Shown here: positions 1 to 7,895 of the stretch, one piece after another
Numbering within the stretch: the stretch's first letter is position 1
How the letters are laid out: every line of letters starts with the position of its first letter
Source: an uncultured Thalassotalea sp.
Lineage (GTDB): Bacteria > Pseudomonadota > Gammaproteobacteria > Enterobacterales > Alteromonadaceae
Assembly (NCBI GenBank): GCA_947502355.1
Contig: CANMZP010000004.1
Location: forward strand, 1-64,000
Direction of reading: 5' to 3'
Length of the DNA: 64,000 nt
The notes under the pieces: model-generated
What the model was told of the DNA's origin: nothing
What the model saw: the letters and a program-made list of their open reading frames with translations, nothing else
The model's database searches: none
Position numbers and translations under genes: made by a program

Positions 1-23
1 CCATTCTTTTAAAGGAATGAGCT

Positions 24-47
24 AAACACCTTAGTTGGTGTTTTTTT
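24..47 (+). terminator. Rho-independent terminator (repeat unit 1)
   Basis: AAACACC (24-30) pairs with GGTGTTT (37-43) around a six-base loop and is followed by a T-run. It would end transcription from a tRNA gene lying just left of the window. This is an inference from the CCA at positions 1-3. Confidence 0.75.
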
Positions 48-86
48 ATGCCTAAATTTTGGTGAAAGCCACGACCGAAATCACAA

Positions 87-138
87 GTGATTCCGCTATT
101 ATGGTTAGCGTGAGGTTCAAGTCCCATTAGCCACCCCA
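87..138 (+). pseudogene. tRNA-His 3'-half remnant, copy 1
   Basis: From the GTG at 87 the sequence follows a gammaproteobacterial tRNA-His: GTGATTCCG, then an eight-base insertion (96-103), then a variable/T-arm region, GTTCAAG T loop, CCCAT, and the acceptor strand TAGCCAC-C-CCA. The 5' half does not resemble a tRNA-His D arm, and the 5' acceptor strand can pair only partly. The T stem here is disturbed by an extra base (GTGAGG). It is unlikely to be a functional tRNA; duplication debris or an integration-site remnant are both possible. Confidence 0.65.
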
Positions 139-158
139 TTTTTTTAAAGGAATGAGCT

Positions 159-182
159 AAACACCTTAGTTGGTGTTTTTTT
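159..182 (+). terminator. Rho-independent terminator (repeat unit 2)
   Basis: Exact copy, 135 bp further on, of the hairpin at 24-47, with the same AAACACC/GGTGTTT stem and T-run. Confidence 0.7.
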
Positions 183-221
183 ATGCCTAAATTTTGGTGA
201 AAGCCACGACCGAAATCACAA

Positions 222-271
222 GTGATTCCGCTATTATGGTTAGCGTGGGTTCAAGTCCCATTAGCCACCCA
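222..271 (+). pseudogene. tRNA-His 3'-half remnant, copy 2
   Basis: Second copy of the tRNA-His-derived segment with the same eight-base insertion after GTGATTCCG. Here the T arm is perfect (GTGGG, TTCAAGT, CCCAT), but the acceptor end is one C shorter than copy 1. A 5' half able to form the acceptor and D stems is not visible, so a working tRNA is not supported. Confidence 0.6.
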
Positions 272-493
272 ATTCTTCTTAACACCTTTCGTGTATTTTT
301 ATGTCTGTTATTTTGTCATGTTAATATCCTGTTCCCCTTGTTTTTATTTGCATGCTGTGGCGATTAATTCTCGCTCTTTGTTAATGTATCTACAGACTAC
401 CTATAAAAAACGACCATTGAACCGATAATGGTTCCCTTGTTATGTAAAATTGTTTATGTTTTTTTGTAAAAAAATAATAAGCAAGGAAAGTAG

Positions 494-2182
494 ATGAAAA
501 AAATTATGTTGTCTTTATTAGCTTTTTCGACAGCGAGTGCTGCGGCTAATACCGATTTAGATATAGCAAATAAAATTCGTGCCGAAGGTTTTTATAATTC
601 AGAAGTTATGCATACCTTACAGTACCTTACCGATAATATTGGTCCTCGCCTGTCTGGTTCGCCACAAATGGTTGCAGCGAATAAATGGACAAAAGAAAAA
701 TTAACGTCTTGGGGCTTGGAAAATGCCTATTTGGATGGCTTTGAATTTGGCCGTGGTTGGTCCCACGATTTTGCATCAATAAATTTATCTTCACCTCGTA
801 ATATTACGTTTCATGGTGTACCTGTTGCTTGGACTCCGGGAACCGATGGCGACATTACTGCTGATGTAGTTTTATTTGATGCCAGTTCAATTGCCGATTT
901 AGCACGTTATAAAGGTAAGCTAAAAGGTAAAATTTTACTTATGGGTGAAGGTCGAACGATAGGCGAACCAAAAAATAGCGTCTTTAAACGTCATAGCTCA
1001 AGTGATCTGTCCAAGTTAAAAGAGTTTGATGTAACTCGCCCTGCAAGCCATCGTTCTGACAGAGCTCCGCATCGTCATGAAAGAAGTAAACAACGTTATT
1101 TATTTAATAAAAGATTAAACACCTTTTTAAAAGAAGAAGGTGCTTTAGGGGCTGTATATCGCAGTTGGCGTCAAGGCGGTTTAGTGGGCATTTGGGGTAA
1201 ATCTCATAAAGTTGGTAATACCTTCCCAGTACCTGCCATTGTTATCGAAGCGGAACAATATAATTTAATTACCCGTTTAATTGATGATGGTGATTCTCCA
1301 AAGCTTACTTTGAACATAAAATCGCAATTTCACGATAAAGATCATAATGCATATAATACCATTGCAGAAATTCCAGGTACGGCTAAAAACCCTAAAATTG
1401 TGATGGTTGGTGGGCATTTGGATTCTTGGCATGCCAGTGATGGCGCTGTTGATAATGGCGCTGGTGTTGCCGTGGCCATGGAAGCTGTACGTATTTTAAA
1501 AGAATTAGAAATTAAACCTAAAAATACTATCCGTATCGCCTTATGGTCAGGTGAAGAGCAAGGTTTATATGGCTCTCGAGCCTATGTTGAAGAGCACTTT
1601 GCCGAGCGTCCAAAACCAAACGATAAGATAGAAAGAGAATTACCAAGCTATTTATGGAAAAGTCCAGGCTGGCCAATTGCTAAGAAGTCTGAATACGATG
1701 ATTTTTCTGTGTATTTTAATATGGACAATGGTAGTGGTAAATTCCGAGGTATATATACCGAAGGTAATGTGGCGGTTAAGCCGCTTTTCAGTAAGTGGTT
1801 TGGCCCTTATTCTGATTTAAGTACCGGTACCATTACGAATAAAACCACCAGTGGAACAGATCATGAATCATTTGATGATGTTGGTTTACCTGGATTTCAA
1901 TTTATTCAAGACCCATTAGATTACTCTTCTCGTTTGCATCATACCCATATTGACTCATTCGATCATGTTGTTGAAGCCGATATGAAACAAGCCGCAGTTA
2001 TTATGGCCGGCTTTGTTTATCAAGCGGCAATGTCTGATGACGGTATACCTCGAAAACCAATGCCAACCAAGCCATCCGAATTGCAGTTAAAGAAAATGGC
2101 TGAACAGAGTAAGAAAGAGCGTCGTAAACGTGAACGCGATGCAAACCGATCTTTAGAAACCCATAATTTAATTGAACATTAA
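494..2182 (+). CDS. Secreted M28 family zinc aminopeptidase/carboxypeptidase
   Basis: Predicted exported zinc exopeptidase of 562 residues that would cleave peptides outside the inner membrane. Residues 1-18 form a signal peptide (lysines, hydrophobic core, then A-S-A-A-A). A PA-like insert lies at roughly 120-290. The M28 metal site is complete: His308 in GGHLDSW, Asp320 in DGAVDNGAG, Glu354-Glu355 in SGEEQG, Asp411 in NMDNGSG and His483 in the HHTHID segment. The C-terminal 40 residues are Lys/Arg/Glu rich. The start is supported by an AAGGAAAG ribosome site eight bases upstream. It stands alone and is followed by a terminator. The exact specificity (carboxypeptidase Q-like or aminopeptidase) cannot be told from sequence alone. 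Confidence 0.93.
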   Translation: MKKIMLSLLAFSTASAAANTDLDIANKIRAEGFYNSEVMHTLQYLTDNIGPRLSGSPQMVAANKWTKEKLTSWGLENAYLDGFEFGRGWSHDFASINLSSPRNITFHGVPVAWTPGTDGDITADVVLFDASSIADLARYKGKLKGKILLMGEGRTIGEPKNSVFKRHSSSDLSKLKEFDVTRPASHRSDRAPHRHERSKQRYLFNKRLNTFLKEEGALGAVYRSWRQGGLVGIWGKSHKVGNTFPVPAIVIEAEQYNLITRLIDDGDSPKLTLNIKSQFHDKDHNAYNTIAEIPGTAKNPKIVMVGGHLDSWHASDGAVDNGAGVAVAMEAVRILKELEIKPKNTIRIALWSGEEQGLYGSRAYVEEHFAERPKPNDKIERELPSYLWKSPGWPIAKKSEYDDFSVYFNMDNGSGKFRGIYTEGNVAVKPLFSKWFGPYSDLSTGTITNKTTSGTDHESFDDVGLPGFQFIQDPLDYSSRLHHTHIDSFDHVVEADMKQAAVIMAGFVYQAAMSDDGIPRKPMPTKPSELQLKKMAEQSKKERRKRERDANRSLETHNLIEH

Positions 2183-2228
2183 GGTCGGTTTTTCAGGAAG
2201 AGGCATTTCCCGCGACGAGTAAACGGTA

Positions 2229-2257
2229 AAAACCAGCTCCTTGTAGCTGGTTTTTTT
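2229..2257 (+). terminator. Rho-independent terminator after the M28 peptidase gene
   Basis: AACCAGCT (2231-2238) pairs with AGCTGGTT (2245-2252) and is followed by a run of seven Ts, 47 bp after the stop codon. Confidence 0.85.
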
Positions 2258-2432
2258 ATGCCTAAAGACTGCACAAAGCCTTCCTACCAACCTTCGCTTA
2301 GGAAAACTATTGAACGTTATAGTATTTCAAAAATCAATGGTTTATCATGAATTTTGTACATTCAATAATGATAAGCTTACATACATCTTTTAGCCGTTAT
2401 ACTTATAGCTGAATCTATAATTAGGTGAAACA

Positions 2433-4172
2433 ATGCAACTCAAGGTAACGGCACGATTTTTTGTGGTGGTGTTTACAATCCTTTCTCAAGCTTTGTTTTC
2501 TTTGTCTAGCCTGGCTGGTCAAAGCGATATAGGCTTGCAGGTCGATAATACGATTGCTGAAGTTGATGGCACTTTTAAACCAGGCTCGCATGTAAAACTG
2601 TACTTACCTAATTTACCCTATCTGGCTATATCTCACGCCGTTAATGGCGCTCTACTTCGCCCTGCCAACAATGAAAAGGGCTGGCAATATGACTTAGCTG
2701 TTTCTCATCGCAGTAAAGATGATGTCATATGGGATTTTGAGTTGCGCCAAAATGCCTTTTTCCATGATGGCAGTCATTTTAATGCGGACTCTGTTATGGC
2801 GAACGTGGCGGCATTTCAAAAAGACCCATTTACGTTCAGTAATTTTTCATCGGTGCTTAGCCATATTGAAAAAACAGGTGAATACAGTGTCCGCTTTCAT
2901 ATGAAACAACCTTACGGCGCTTTTCCATATGATGCGATTTGGTTGCAGTTTTACAGTAGCGATTATTTGCAAAAATTTGGTTGGAATGGCAAACAAACAT
3001 GTCCTAATTTGGTCGAGTCAGGACTTTACGGCATAGGCCCTTATATATTAAGTGAAGGGTATGTTGAAGGAGATAGACGTTCCTCTGTGGTGGAGTTGGT
3101 CGCAAATCAAGATTATTGGGGCGATGATAAACCTAAGGTAGAGCGCATCACCATCAATCTGGACATTTCACCAGAAAGTGCCTTTTCTGGAGTTACTAAT
3201 GATGAAGGCGTTATTGATGTCATGCCCATAGCCTTTTCTAATCAAATTGAAACGGTTCTTTCAAACCATGCCAAGCTGTCGACTTCGCCATCTAAAAATA
3301 ATTATGCCATGCACTTTAATATGGTTTCCGGTAATGAGGCTGTTAAAGACCCAGAGCTTAGAAGCATCATTAATCGGGCAATCGACCAGGAATATCTGCT
3401 TAATCTATCGATGTTGGGGGAAGGGGTGTTGTCACCTACGATGGTTTCCCCGAACTTTTACCGGTTAGACAAAGCGATAGCGAGTTTAGATGATTATTTG
3501 AATGAATCGAGTAAAGGCAAAAGCAATAACCTTGATTCAATGCGAGCCGTTGTGGCTAATTATCAAAAAGCACAAGGCTTAGATGCTAATGAAAAATTAC
3601 AGCTTACAGTATTGGCTCAGGAAAGCTTTCATTTTCTCATAAAAGATATTGCCTACTTTTTACAACAGGTCAATATTGAGCTCAGTGTTGAAATATTACC
3701 AACCGAAGAGGAAGTGTTTCAGCAACTGCATGTAACTTGGAATAACCAAAATAGCAAACATTGGGACCTGTTATTATGGGGGAATACCGATTGGTATAAG
3801 CATCCCTGGTCGGCATTTTTTGTCTATATGCCGTCTTACGCCTGGTCAACAATACCCGCTGACCCATTATTGGAACAATATATTGAGAAGTTGTTTAAAG
3901 CCGGGATGGAATCACAAGAATACGTAAAAGTGGCGGCGGATATTATTCGTCATGTACACGAAAATAATCTAATGGTGTTCTTACCCACGCCCAATAATGT
4001 CTTTGCGATAAATAAAGAGGTTCACTTTAACCCTGGGTCTTCGGCTTTTGTCTATTTACGGGAGCTGCAAGTGACCCAATATCATTGGTCGATACGGGGT
4101 GATACACCGTTGCCCGAAGAGCGAAAGCAAGCCATGCAAATAACAAAAAGAAGCTTTACTAAAAATGACTAA
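2433..4172 (+). CDS. Periplasmic solute-binding protein (SBP_bac_5, DppA/NikA-like)
   Basis: A 579-residue extracytoplasmic substrate-binding protein of the peptide/nickel family (cluster C). An N-terminal signal segment of about 28 residues precedes the mature part, which has the family's typical stretches (WDFELRQNAFFHDG, a GIGPYIL segment and NQDYWG near residues 90-230). No ABC permease or ATPase genes are nearby. Instead the stop codon overlaps the start of the hybrid histidine kinase by 8 bp, so the two are surely co-transcribed and probably translationally coupled. My inference is that this protein acts as a ligand-sensing partner of the kinase rather than as part of an importer. The start at 2433 has an AGGTGAA ribosome site. 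Confidence 0.87.
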   Translation: MQLKVTARFFVVVFTILSQALFSLSSLAGQSDIGLQVDNTIAEVDGTFKPGSHVKLYLPNLPYLAISHAVNGALLRPANNEKGWQYDLAVSHRSKDDVIWDFELRQNAFFHDGSHFNADSVMANVAAFQKDPFTFSNFSSVLSHIEKTGEYSVRFHMKQPYGAFPYDAIWLQFYSSDYLQKFGWNGKQTCPNLVESGLYGIGPYILSEGYVEGDRRSSVVELVANQDYWGDDKPKVERITINLDISPESAFSGVTNDEGVIDVMPIAFSNQIETVLSNHAKLSTSPSKNNYAMHFNMVSGNEAVKDPELRSIINRAIDQEYLLNLSMLGEGVLSPTMVSPNFYRLDKAIASLDDYLNESSKGKSNNLDSMRAVVANYQKAQGLDANEKLQLTVLAQESFHFLIKDIAYFLQQVNIELSVEILPTEEEVFQQLHVTWNNQNSKHWDLLLWGNTDWYKHPWSAFFVYMPSYAWSTIPADPLLEQYIEKLFKAGMESQEYVKVAADIIRHVHENNLMVFLPTPNNVFAINKEVHFNPGSSAFVYLRELQVTQYHWSIRGDTPLPEERKQAMQITKRSFTKND

Positions 4173-7100
4173 ACAGCCAGATATAGACATACAAGAAGGC
4201 ATTAAGAGAGAGAAAAAACTCTCAAGGTGGATCATTATATTATTGTTGTTCGCGTCAACGGTAATGGTTGTTCAGGGCTATTATAATTTATCCAACCTGC
4301 GTAAGGTTGATGCCTCTATAGATACCGTATATCAAACGGCTCATCGGCTAGATGCCCTTGCCCGAGATATAACAAAGCCCGTAGCCGATATCCGAATACT
4401 GTCAAAACAATTGGTTTTATCACCCAATAAACTTATTGCCAAAGAAACCAAAGCAACGTTAACGCAGACCATAGATAAGGTTAAGGTTAAGCTGAGCGAA
4501 TTAAACGAAATTATTCGTGATAACGATCAGTTTCAAAACTATCAGTCCGAATTAAAGCAAATTTTGCAGGCTTGGCAGGATTATTTAGGGGCTGTGGATA
4601 CGACCCTAAAGTATCAGGAAAGTGGGGTAAGGGTTGCGGCATTTCTTAGTGTCAGTAAGCAAGAAAAGGCCCCTTACGAACGGTTGCAGCAATCCATTTC
4701 GAATTTCTCCAAGATACTGCTTGAGCAAAGCCGGGAAGTATATGATCAGGCATTAGATAAATCGAATAAGGCGTTTATTAGCTTATTGGTCACCGTTGTT
4801 ATTGAAATTCTTATCCTTAAATTTATTTTATATTTTGTTTGGCGCATGTTCCGTTCGTTCATTCAGGCAGCAGATATCCACGAGCAGGCTTTAAAAAAAG
4901 AGCGCCAACAGCTACAACATACCTTGAATGCAAGCCCGATAGGGGTCGGTGTTACGGTGGATTCAAAGCTGGTATATATCAATAAAAAGCTTGATAACAT
5001 GCTTAATGTTAAGGTGGGTGATCAAATCAGTAAAACCTACGTGGAACCAGAAAAACGCAACGAACTCATGCAGTTATTAGAAAAACAAAAGGTGGTGCCG
5101 CAATTCGACGTAAAAATGTATAAACCCAATGGCGAAGTAATGGATACGCTTAGTACATTTTACAAAATTGATTATAACTCCAAGCCCGGCATATTAGCTT
5201 GGATAAGCGATATTACCGAGTTAAAACAGGCGGATCGGAAAAACCTAGAAGCTAAGAAACTGGCCGAAGAAGCGACCCGAGCAAAATCGGACTTTCTTGC
5301 CAATATGAGTCATGAAATTCGTACCCCCATGAACGCCATTCTTGGCTTATCAGAGCTGGCGCTCGAAACGGAGTTGACCGCCAAGCAATACAATTACATT
5401 AATAAGGTGCATCGCTCGGCAGAGTCTTTATTGGGGATCATTAATGACATTCTCGACTTTTCAAAAATAGAAGCGGGCAAGCTGACCATGGAGTCAGTGG
5501 ATTTTCGCTTAGAAGATGTGATGGAAAATTTGGCGAGTTTACTGGGCTTTCGGGCGGAAGAAAAAAACCTCGAATTGCTTTTTGATATTCCCAATGATTT
5601 ACCACCGGCCTTGGTTGGAGACCCACTGCGTCTGGGGCAGGTATTGATTAACCTTGGCAACAACGCGATTAAGTTTACCGAACAAGGTGAAGTTATTATT
5701 CGGGTGTTCATAGAGGAAGTTGATCATAAAAAAGCCTTGTTGATGTTTGAAGTTTCCGACACGGGTATAGGTATCCCACAAGAAAAGCTGGCAACTTTGT
5801 TTGAGTCTTTTTCACAAGCTGATACCTCAACGTCGCGTCAATTTGGCGGTACGGGATTAGGACTGGCCATCAGTAAAAAGTTAACGCAACTTATGGGCGG
5901 CTCAATTTTTTGTGAGAGTGAAGAAGGGAAAGGATCAACATTCCGTTTTAGTGCACCGTTTACCCTTAGCGAAACCATTATCAAACGACCAAGTATCGAT
6001 GATGTCGGGGTTATGAAAGTTCTGGTGGTTGACGATAACAGCAGTTCCAGAGAAATATTTATCAGCATGCTCGAACAGTTCGGTTTGAAGGCTGAACAGG
6101 CCAATTCTGGCCGGGAAGCGTTGACACTAATTCAGCAAGCTGATCAGAGCAACACCCCTTATGATTTAGTGTTAATGGACTGGAAAATGCCGGCACTTGA
6201 TGGCATAGAAACCAGTCGACAAATTCAACAGAACACGCCATTGCGTAAGCCGCCCACTATTATTATGGTAACCGCATACGGTCGAGAGTCGTCTATTGAA
6301 GCCGCAAGCGAAGTTGAAATAAATAGCTTCCTAACTAAGCCGGTAACCCCTTCATCATTGCTTGATGCCATTTTATTGGCAAAAGGCAAACAAGCGGTGA
6401 AGACCAATCGTGGGGCGGGCAAAGAAGAGGAAGTTGAGCAGGCGATAAATGCATTACGTGGGGCGAAATTATTGCTGGCGGAAGACAATGAAATTAACAT
6501 GGAGCTCGCTGTCGATATTCTTCAACGCCATGATATTTCAGTGGTTACCGCCATTAATGGTGAGGAAGCACTTAAATGCCTGCAACAAGAATCATTTGAT
6601 GGTGTGTTGATGGATTGTCAAATGCCAATCCTCGATGGCTATAAAGCAACGCAAGCCATTCGTGCGCAAGTACGGTATAAGTCATTGCCAATATTAGCGA
6701 TGACGGCCAATGCGATGGTTGGTGATAAAGAGAAAGTTCTTGCGGTGGGGATGAATGATCATATTGCCAAACCGATTGTTCGACGTGATCTGTTTTTAAC
6801 GATGGCAAGGTGGATCACCCCTAAACAACCAATAACTAAGCCCCGTATAGAATCAATCAACGAGTTAAATAACGACACGCTTGGTTGCTTGCCGGAGGTC
6901 GAAGGGATTGATGTGATGCAGGGTATGCAAACCTTTGTTGGCAACATAAGCCTTTATAAAAAACTGTTGTTAAAGTTTGCTGACCGAGAAGCTCATTTTA
7001 CCGACAAGTTTTTAACGTCGTTAAAAGATGCCGATAGCCTAGCGCCCGAACGATGTGCGCATACTTTAAAAGGCGTGGCCGGCAACATTGCTGCCAAAGA

Positions 7101-7470
7101 GGTTCAGCAAGCCGCGGACGTTCTTGAGTCAAGTTGTCGAAATGCCGAATCCGAAGACAAACTGGTTGCTTATCTTGAGGTGGTTCAGGCAAAAATCAAT
7201 ACCGTGGTAAACGGCATAAAAAAAGCCGAGCTGATTGTTGAGCATACGCCGTCTGATACCCAAAGCCATCAATTATTACCACAGCTACTGACTACCTTGT
7301 TGGCCCAAGCTGAGGGTTTTGATACCGAGGCGGTTGATACGATAGGCTTAATAAAGCATCAGTATTATAAAGGCAATGAGTCGTTTATTGATAAGATTTA
7401 TGTCGCAATTGAGGCATTTGATTTTGAAATGGTTGAACAATTAACTAAGCAATGGCTCAACCAGTCATAA
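4165..7470 (+). CDS. Hybrid sensor histidine kinase with two receiver domains and HPt
   Basis: An 1101-residue inner-membrane phosphorelay protein. Order: TM1 (about 22-42), helical extracytoplasmic sensor (about 43-205), TM2 (about 205-227), PAS (about 250-350), HisKA with His383 in MSHEIRTPMNAI, HATPase with DTGIGIP and GTGLGLAIS (about 430-605), receiver 1 with Asp672 (LMDWKMP), receiver 2 with Asp817 (LMDCQMP), and an HPt domain with His966 (AHTLKGVAGN). All phosphotransfer residues are present. This is the BarA/EvgS-like layout. The gene overlaps the upstream solute-binding protein gene by 8 bp, which suggests that protein supplies the signal. No dedicated output regulator is adjacent, so phosphate probably goes to a response regulator encoded elsewhere. 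Confidence 0.95.
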   Translation: MTKQPDIDIQEGIKREKKLSRWIIILLLFASTVMVVQGYYNLSNLRKVDASIDTVYQTAHRLDALARDITKPVADIRILSKQLVLSPNKLIAKETKATLTQTIDKVKVKLSELNEIIRDNDQFQNYQSELKQILQAWQDYLGAVDTTLKYQESGVRVAAFLSVSKQEKAPYERLQQSISNFSKILLEQSREVYDQALDKSNKAFISLLVTVVIEILILKFILYFVWRMFRSFIQAADIHEQALKKERQQLQHTLNASPIGVGVTVDSKLVYINKKLDNMLNVKVGDQISKTYVEPEKRNELMQLLEKQKVVPQFDVKMYKPNGEVMDTLSTFYKIDYNSKPGILAWISDITELKQADRKNLEAKKLAEEATRAKSDFLANMSHEIRTPMNAILGLSELALETELTAKQYNYINKVHRSAESLLGIINDILDFSKIEAGKLTMESVDFRLEDVMENLASLLGFRAEEKNLELLFDIPNDLPPALVGDPLRLGQVLINLGNNAIKFTEQGEVIIRVFIEEVDHKKALLMFEVSDTGIGIPQEKLATLFESFSQADTSTSRQFGGTGLGLAISKKLTQLMGGSIFCESEEGKGSTFRFSAPFTLSETIIKRPSIDDVGVMKVLVVDDNSSSREIFISMLEQFGLKAEQANSGREALTLIQQADQSNTPYDLVLMDWKMPALDGIETSRQIQQNTPLRKPPTIIMVTAYGRESSIEAASEVEINSFLTKPVTPSSLLDAILLAKGKQAVKTNRGAGKEEEVEQAINALRGAKLLLAEDNEINMELAVDILQRHDISVVTAINGEEALKCLQQESFDGVLMDCQMPILDGYKATQAIRAQVRYKSLPILAMTANAMVGDKEKVLAVGMNDHIAKPIVRRDLFLTMARWITPKQPITKPRIESINELNNDTLGCLPEVEGIDVMQGMQTFVGNISLYKKLLLKFADREAHFTDKFLTSLKDADSLAPERCAHTLKGVAGNIAAKEVQQAADVLESSCRNAESEDKLVAYLEVVQAKINTVVNGIKKAELIVEHTPSDTQSHQLLPQLLTTLLAQAEGFDTEAVDTIGLIKHQYYKGNESFIDKIYVAIEAFDFEMVEQLTKQWLNQS

Positions 7471-7514
7471 TCATACGAAACAAGTCGTTCAGAAAAGGCG
7501 CAGTCTGTGCTTAG

Positions 7515-7679
7515 CTATGGTGTATCGCTAATATATTGTTCGGCTTTTTTGATTGACCCAAAGACATTGATTAGGCTTTGAATTTTTGCCTGCCTGATCT
7601 CTTGAGATACGTTTTCTTCTTTGATAAGAAATAACAATGTTTGAATTAGCGTTTTTGGTGGTAAGTTGGAAGTCATCAT
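7515..7679 (-). CDS. Probable small protein of 54 residues, unknown
   Basis: An open frame too short for the usual cutoffs lies in the gap after the hybrid kinase, on the opposite strand. It starts with two consecutive ATG codons at 7679 and has a purine-rich AAAGAG seven bases upstream. The product looks like a genuine helical protein: TLIQTLLFLIKEENVSQEI, then a Lys/Gln-rich stretch and a Ser/Ile/Lys end, with no low-complexity character. I recognise no family. It would be convergent with the kinase gene and independent of the HTCS gene. Confidence is limited by the small size. Confidence 0.45.
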   Translation of the reverse strand: MMTSNLPPKTLIQTLLFLIKEENVSQEIRQAKIQSLINVFGSIKKAEQYISDTP

Positions 7680-7895
7680 TTGGCTCTTTAAATTGCTTTT
7701 ATATCCAAATCCATTTCATTCTATTGAGACGTAATAATACCAATGTCACCTAAGCTCCTTAGTGGATTACCTAATCAGTGATATTTGTATAAACCCTGCT
7801 CTGTCAGTTGCTTAGATTAGCACTGTTGATGGCATCTTATTGCGACAGATAGGACAAAAAAGGGGACAAATACGACGGATTGGCAAATTTGCGGC

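Larger units (their letters stand above)
1..271 (+). repeat. Tandem 135-bp repeat: terminator plus tRNA-His 3' half
   Basis: Two near-identical units follow each other (about 4-138 and 139-271, period 135). Each starts with an A-rich stretch, has a hairpin terminator, and ends in a tRNA-like T arm and acceptor 3' strand with CCA. Positions 1-3 (CCA) look like the end of a further copy, or of the real tRNA gene, just outside the window. The second unit differs by two single-base losses, one before the T loop and one in the C-run before the final A. A degenerate third terminator-like segment follows at about 280-302. Confidence 0.85.

Noticed and set aside
222-428. 68-residue open frame beginning in the repeat
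   Set aside because: It starts inside the tRNA-like repeat at a GTG, has no ribosome site and no family features.
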